Below are positions 5,357-5,606 of a stretch of 5,606 nucleotides of DNA, one piece after another. The position numbers and the translations under genes were made by a program. Location of the stretch: the NCBI GenBank assembly GCA_041608535.1, contig JBFISM010000180.1, forward strand, positions 1 to 5,606, given 5' to 3'. This stretch comes from JBFISM01 sp041608535. Its GTDB lineage: Bacteria; Actinomycetota; Acidimicrobiia; Spongiisociales; UBA5794. Every line of letters starts with the position of its first letter. The stretch's first letter is position 1. The notes beneath the pieces were generated by a model. That model saw only the letters and a list, made by a program, of their open reading frames with translations, had not been told where the DNA came from and searched no databases.

Positions 5357-5377
5357 TCGGGTCGGCGCATCTGTCTA
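5349..5377 (-). promoter_or_regulatory. Promoter of the RHH-like hypothetical gene
   Basis: On the minus strand TAGACA (5372-5377) is a five-of-six match to TTGACA, with TAGGTT (5349-5354) 17 bp downstream. The start of transcription should be near 5342, about 29 bases before the ATG and within the TGTA-box array. The array and promoter overlap, so a bound protein would repress. Confidence 0.6.
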
Positions 5378-5392
5378 GAGCCGCAGGGTTCG

Positions 5393-5398
5393 TAGCAT
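5393..5398 (+). promoter_or_regulatory. Weak candidate -10 (TAGCAT) for the lipoprotein gene
   Basis: TAGCAT fits TANNNT about 35 bases before the start codon. No clear -35 is found; the expected place (about 5370-5375) overlaps the -35 box of the divergent hypothetical gene. Confidence 0.3.
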
Positions 5399-5433
5399 GC
5401 TCCCCGCCGTGGTCGACGAGGTTGGGAGCAGGG

Positions 5434-5606
5434 ATGCGGATCAGATCGGTGGCGCTCGGCGTGGGGCTCGTCCTGGCAGTTGTGGCCGCGGGTTGCGGGG
5501 ACGACGCTGCGTCGGTTCCGACGACCGACCAGGCGAGACCAAGCACCTCACGTCTCGCCGCTCCCGGTGCGGAGACCACGACGACCGTGGTCTCCACGTC
5601 CGCACC
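5434..5606 (+). CDS. Putative secreted lipoprotein (5' part)
   Basis: The window holds the first 57 codons and the gene runs off the right edge. The protein starts MRIRSVALGVGLVLAVVAAG and then C21: a short basic N-region (R2, R4), a hydrophobic core (6-19) and a VAAGC lipobox, so it is predicted to be exported, cut before C21 and lipid-anchored to the membrane. After GDDAAS comes a Thr/Ser/Pro-rich stretch, ending in TTTTVVSTSA, a typical flexible tether of actinobacterial lipoproteins. The ATG at 5434 has GGGAG (5424-5428) five bases upstream. The functional domain lies beyond the window, so no role can be given. It is divergent from the RHH-like gene with a 120-bp gap. Confidence 0.8.
   Translation, partial: MRIRSVALGVGLVLAVVAAGCGDDAASVPTTDQARPSTSRLAAPGAETTTTVVSTSA

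Noticed and set aside
1..5606. tRNA, rRNA, CRISPR array, insertion sequence or phage signs
   Set aside because: I found no cloverleaf with a CCA-type end, no regularly spaced long repeats, no transposase or integrase motifs, and no obvious change in composition.

Overview
The window is GC-rich and tightly packed. Its codon bias, TANNNT-type -10 boxes, apparently leaderless starts and a Thr-rich lipoprotein point to an actinobacterium (Actinomycetota), possibly of the Acidimicrobiia. The class is inferred by feel and not proven.

Layout from left to right. The 5' end of a PIN-PhoH (PhoH2-type) gene runs leftward off the window (1-219, minus). After a 160-bp divergent spacer comes an MmgE/PrpD-family gene (380-1756, plus). 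Next is a candidate leaderless 30-codon ORF (1790-1882) whose stop overlaps the GTG start of gpsA (1879-2874, plus). gpsA converges on tag, a DNA-3-methyladenine glycosylase I gene (2888-3490, minus). Upstream of tag on the same strand lies an aromatic-pathway gene (3523-4593, minus) with its own leader (4594-4797). Further upstream is a conserved hypothetical gene with a ribbon-helix-helix-like C-terminus (4819-5313, minus). It is divergent from the first 57 codons of a lipoprotein gene (5434-5606, plus).

The most striking part is the aromatic unit, 3523-4797. The protein looks like a type I-beta DAHP synthase barrel fused at its C-terminus to an AroQ chorismate mutase. The barrel has lost all four expected metal ligands and several phosphoenolpyruvate-binding residues, while the mutase domain keeps every catalytic residue I can place. 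Ahead of it is what reads as a complete attenuator: a good -35/-10 promoter, a nearly leaderless 23-codon leader peptide with Tyr-Tyr-Phe-Phe (three Tyr, two Phe, no Trp), competing hairpins, and an 11-bp terminator stem with a U-run. Control by Tyr/Phe and not Trp fits a protein whose remaining job is chorismate to prephenate, with the dead barrel kept as a scaffold, sensor or partner-binding domain. This is the best candidate for something undescribed.

A second small system is the hypothetical gene at 4819-5313. Its promoter is overlaid by three TGTA boxes at an exact 8-bp period, an arrangement that suits autorepression by a ribbon-helix-helix protein.
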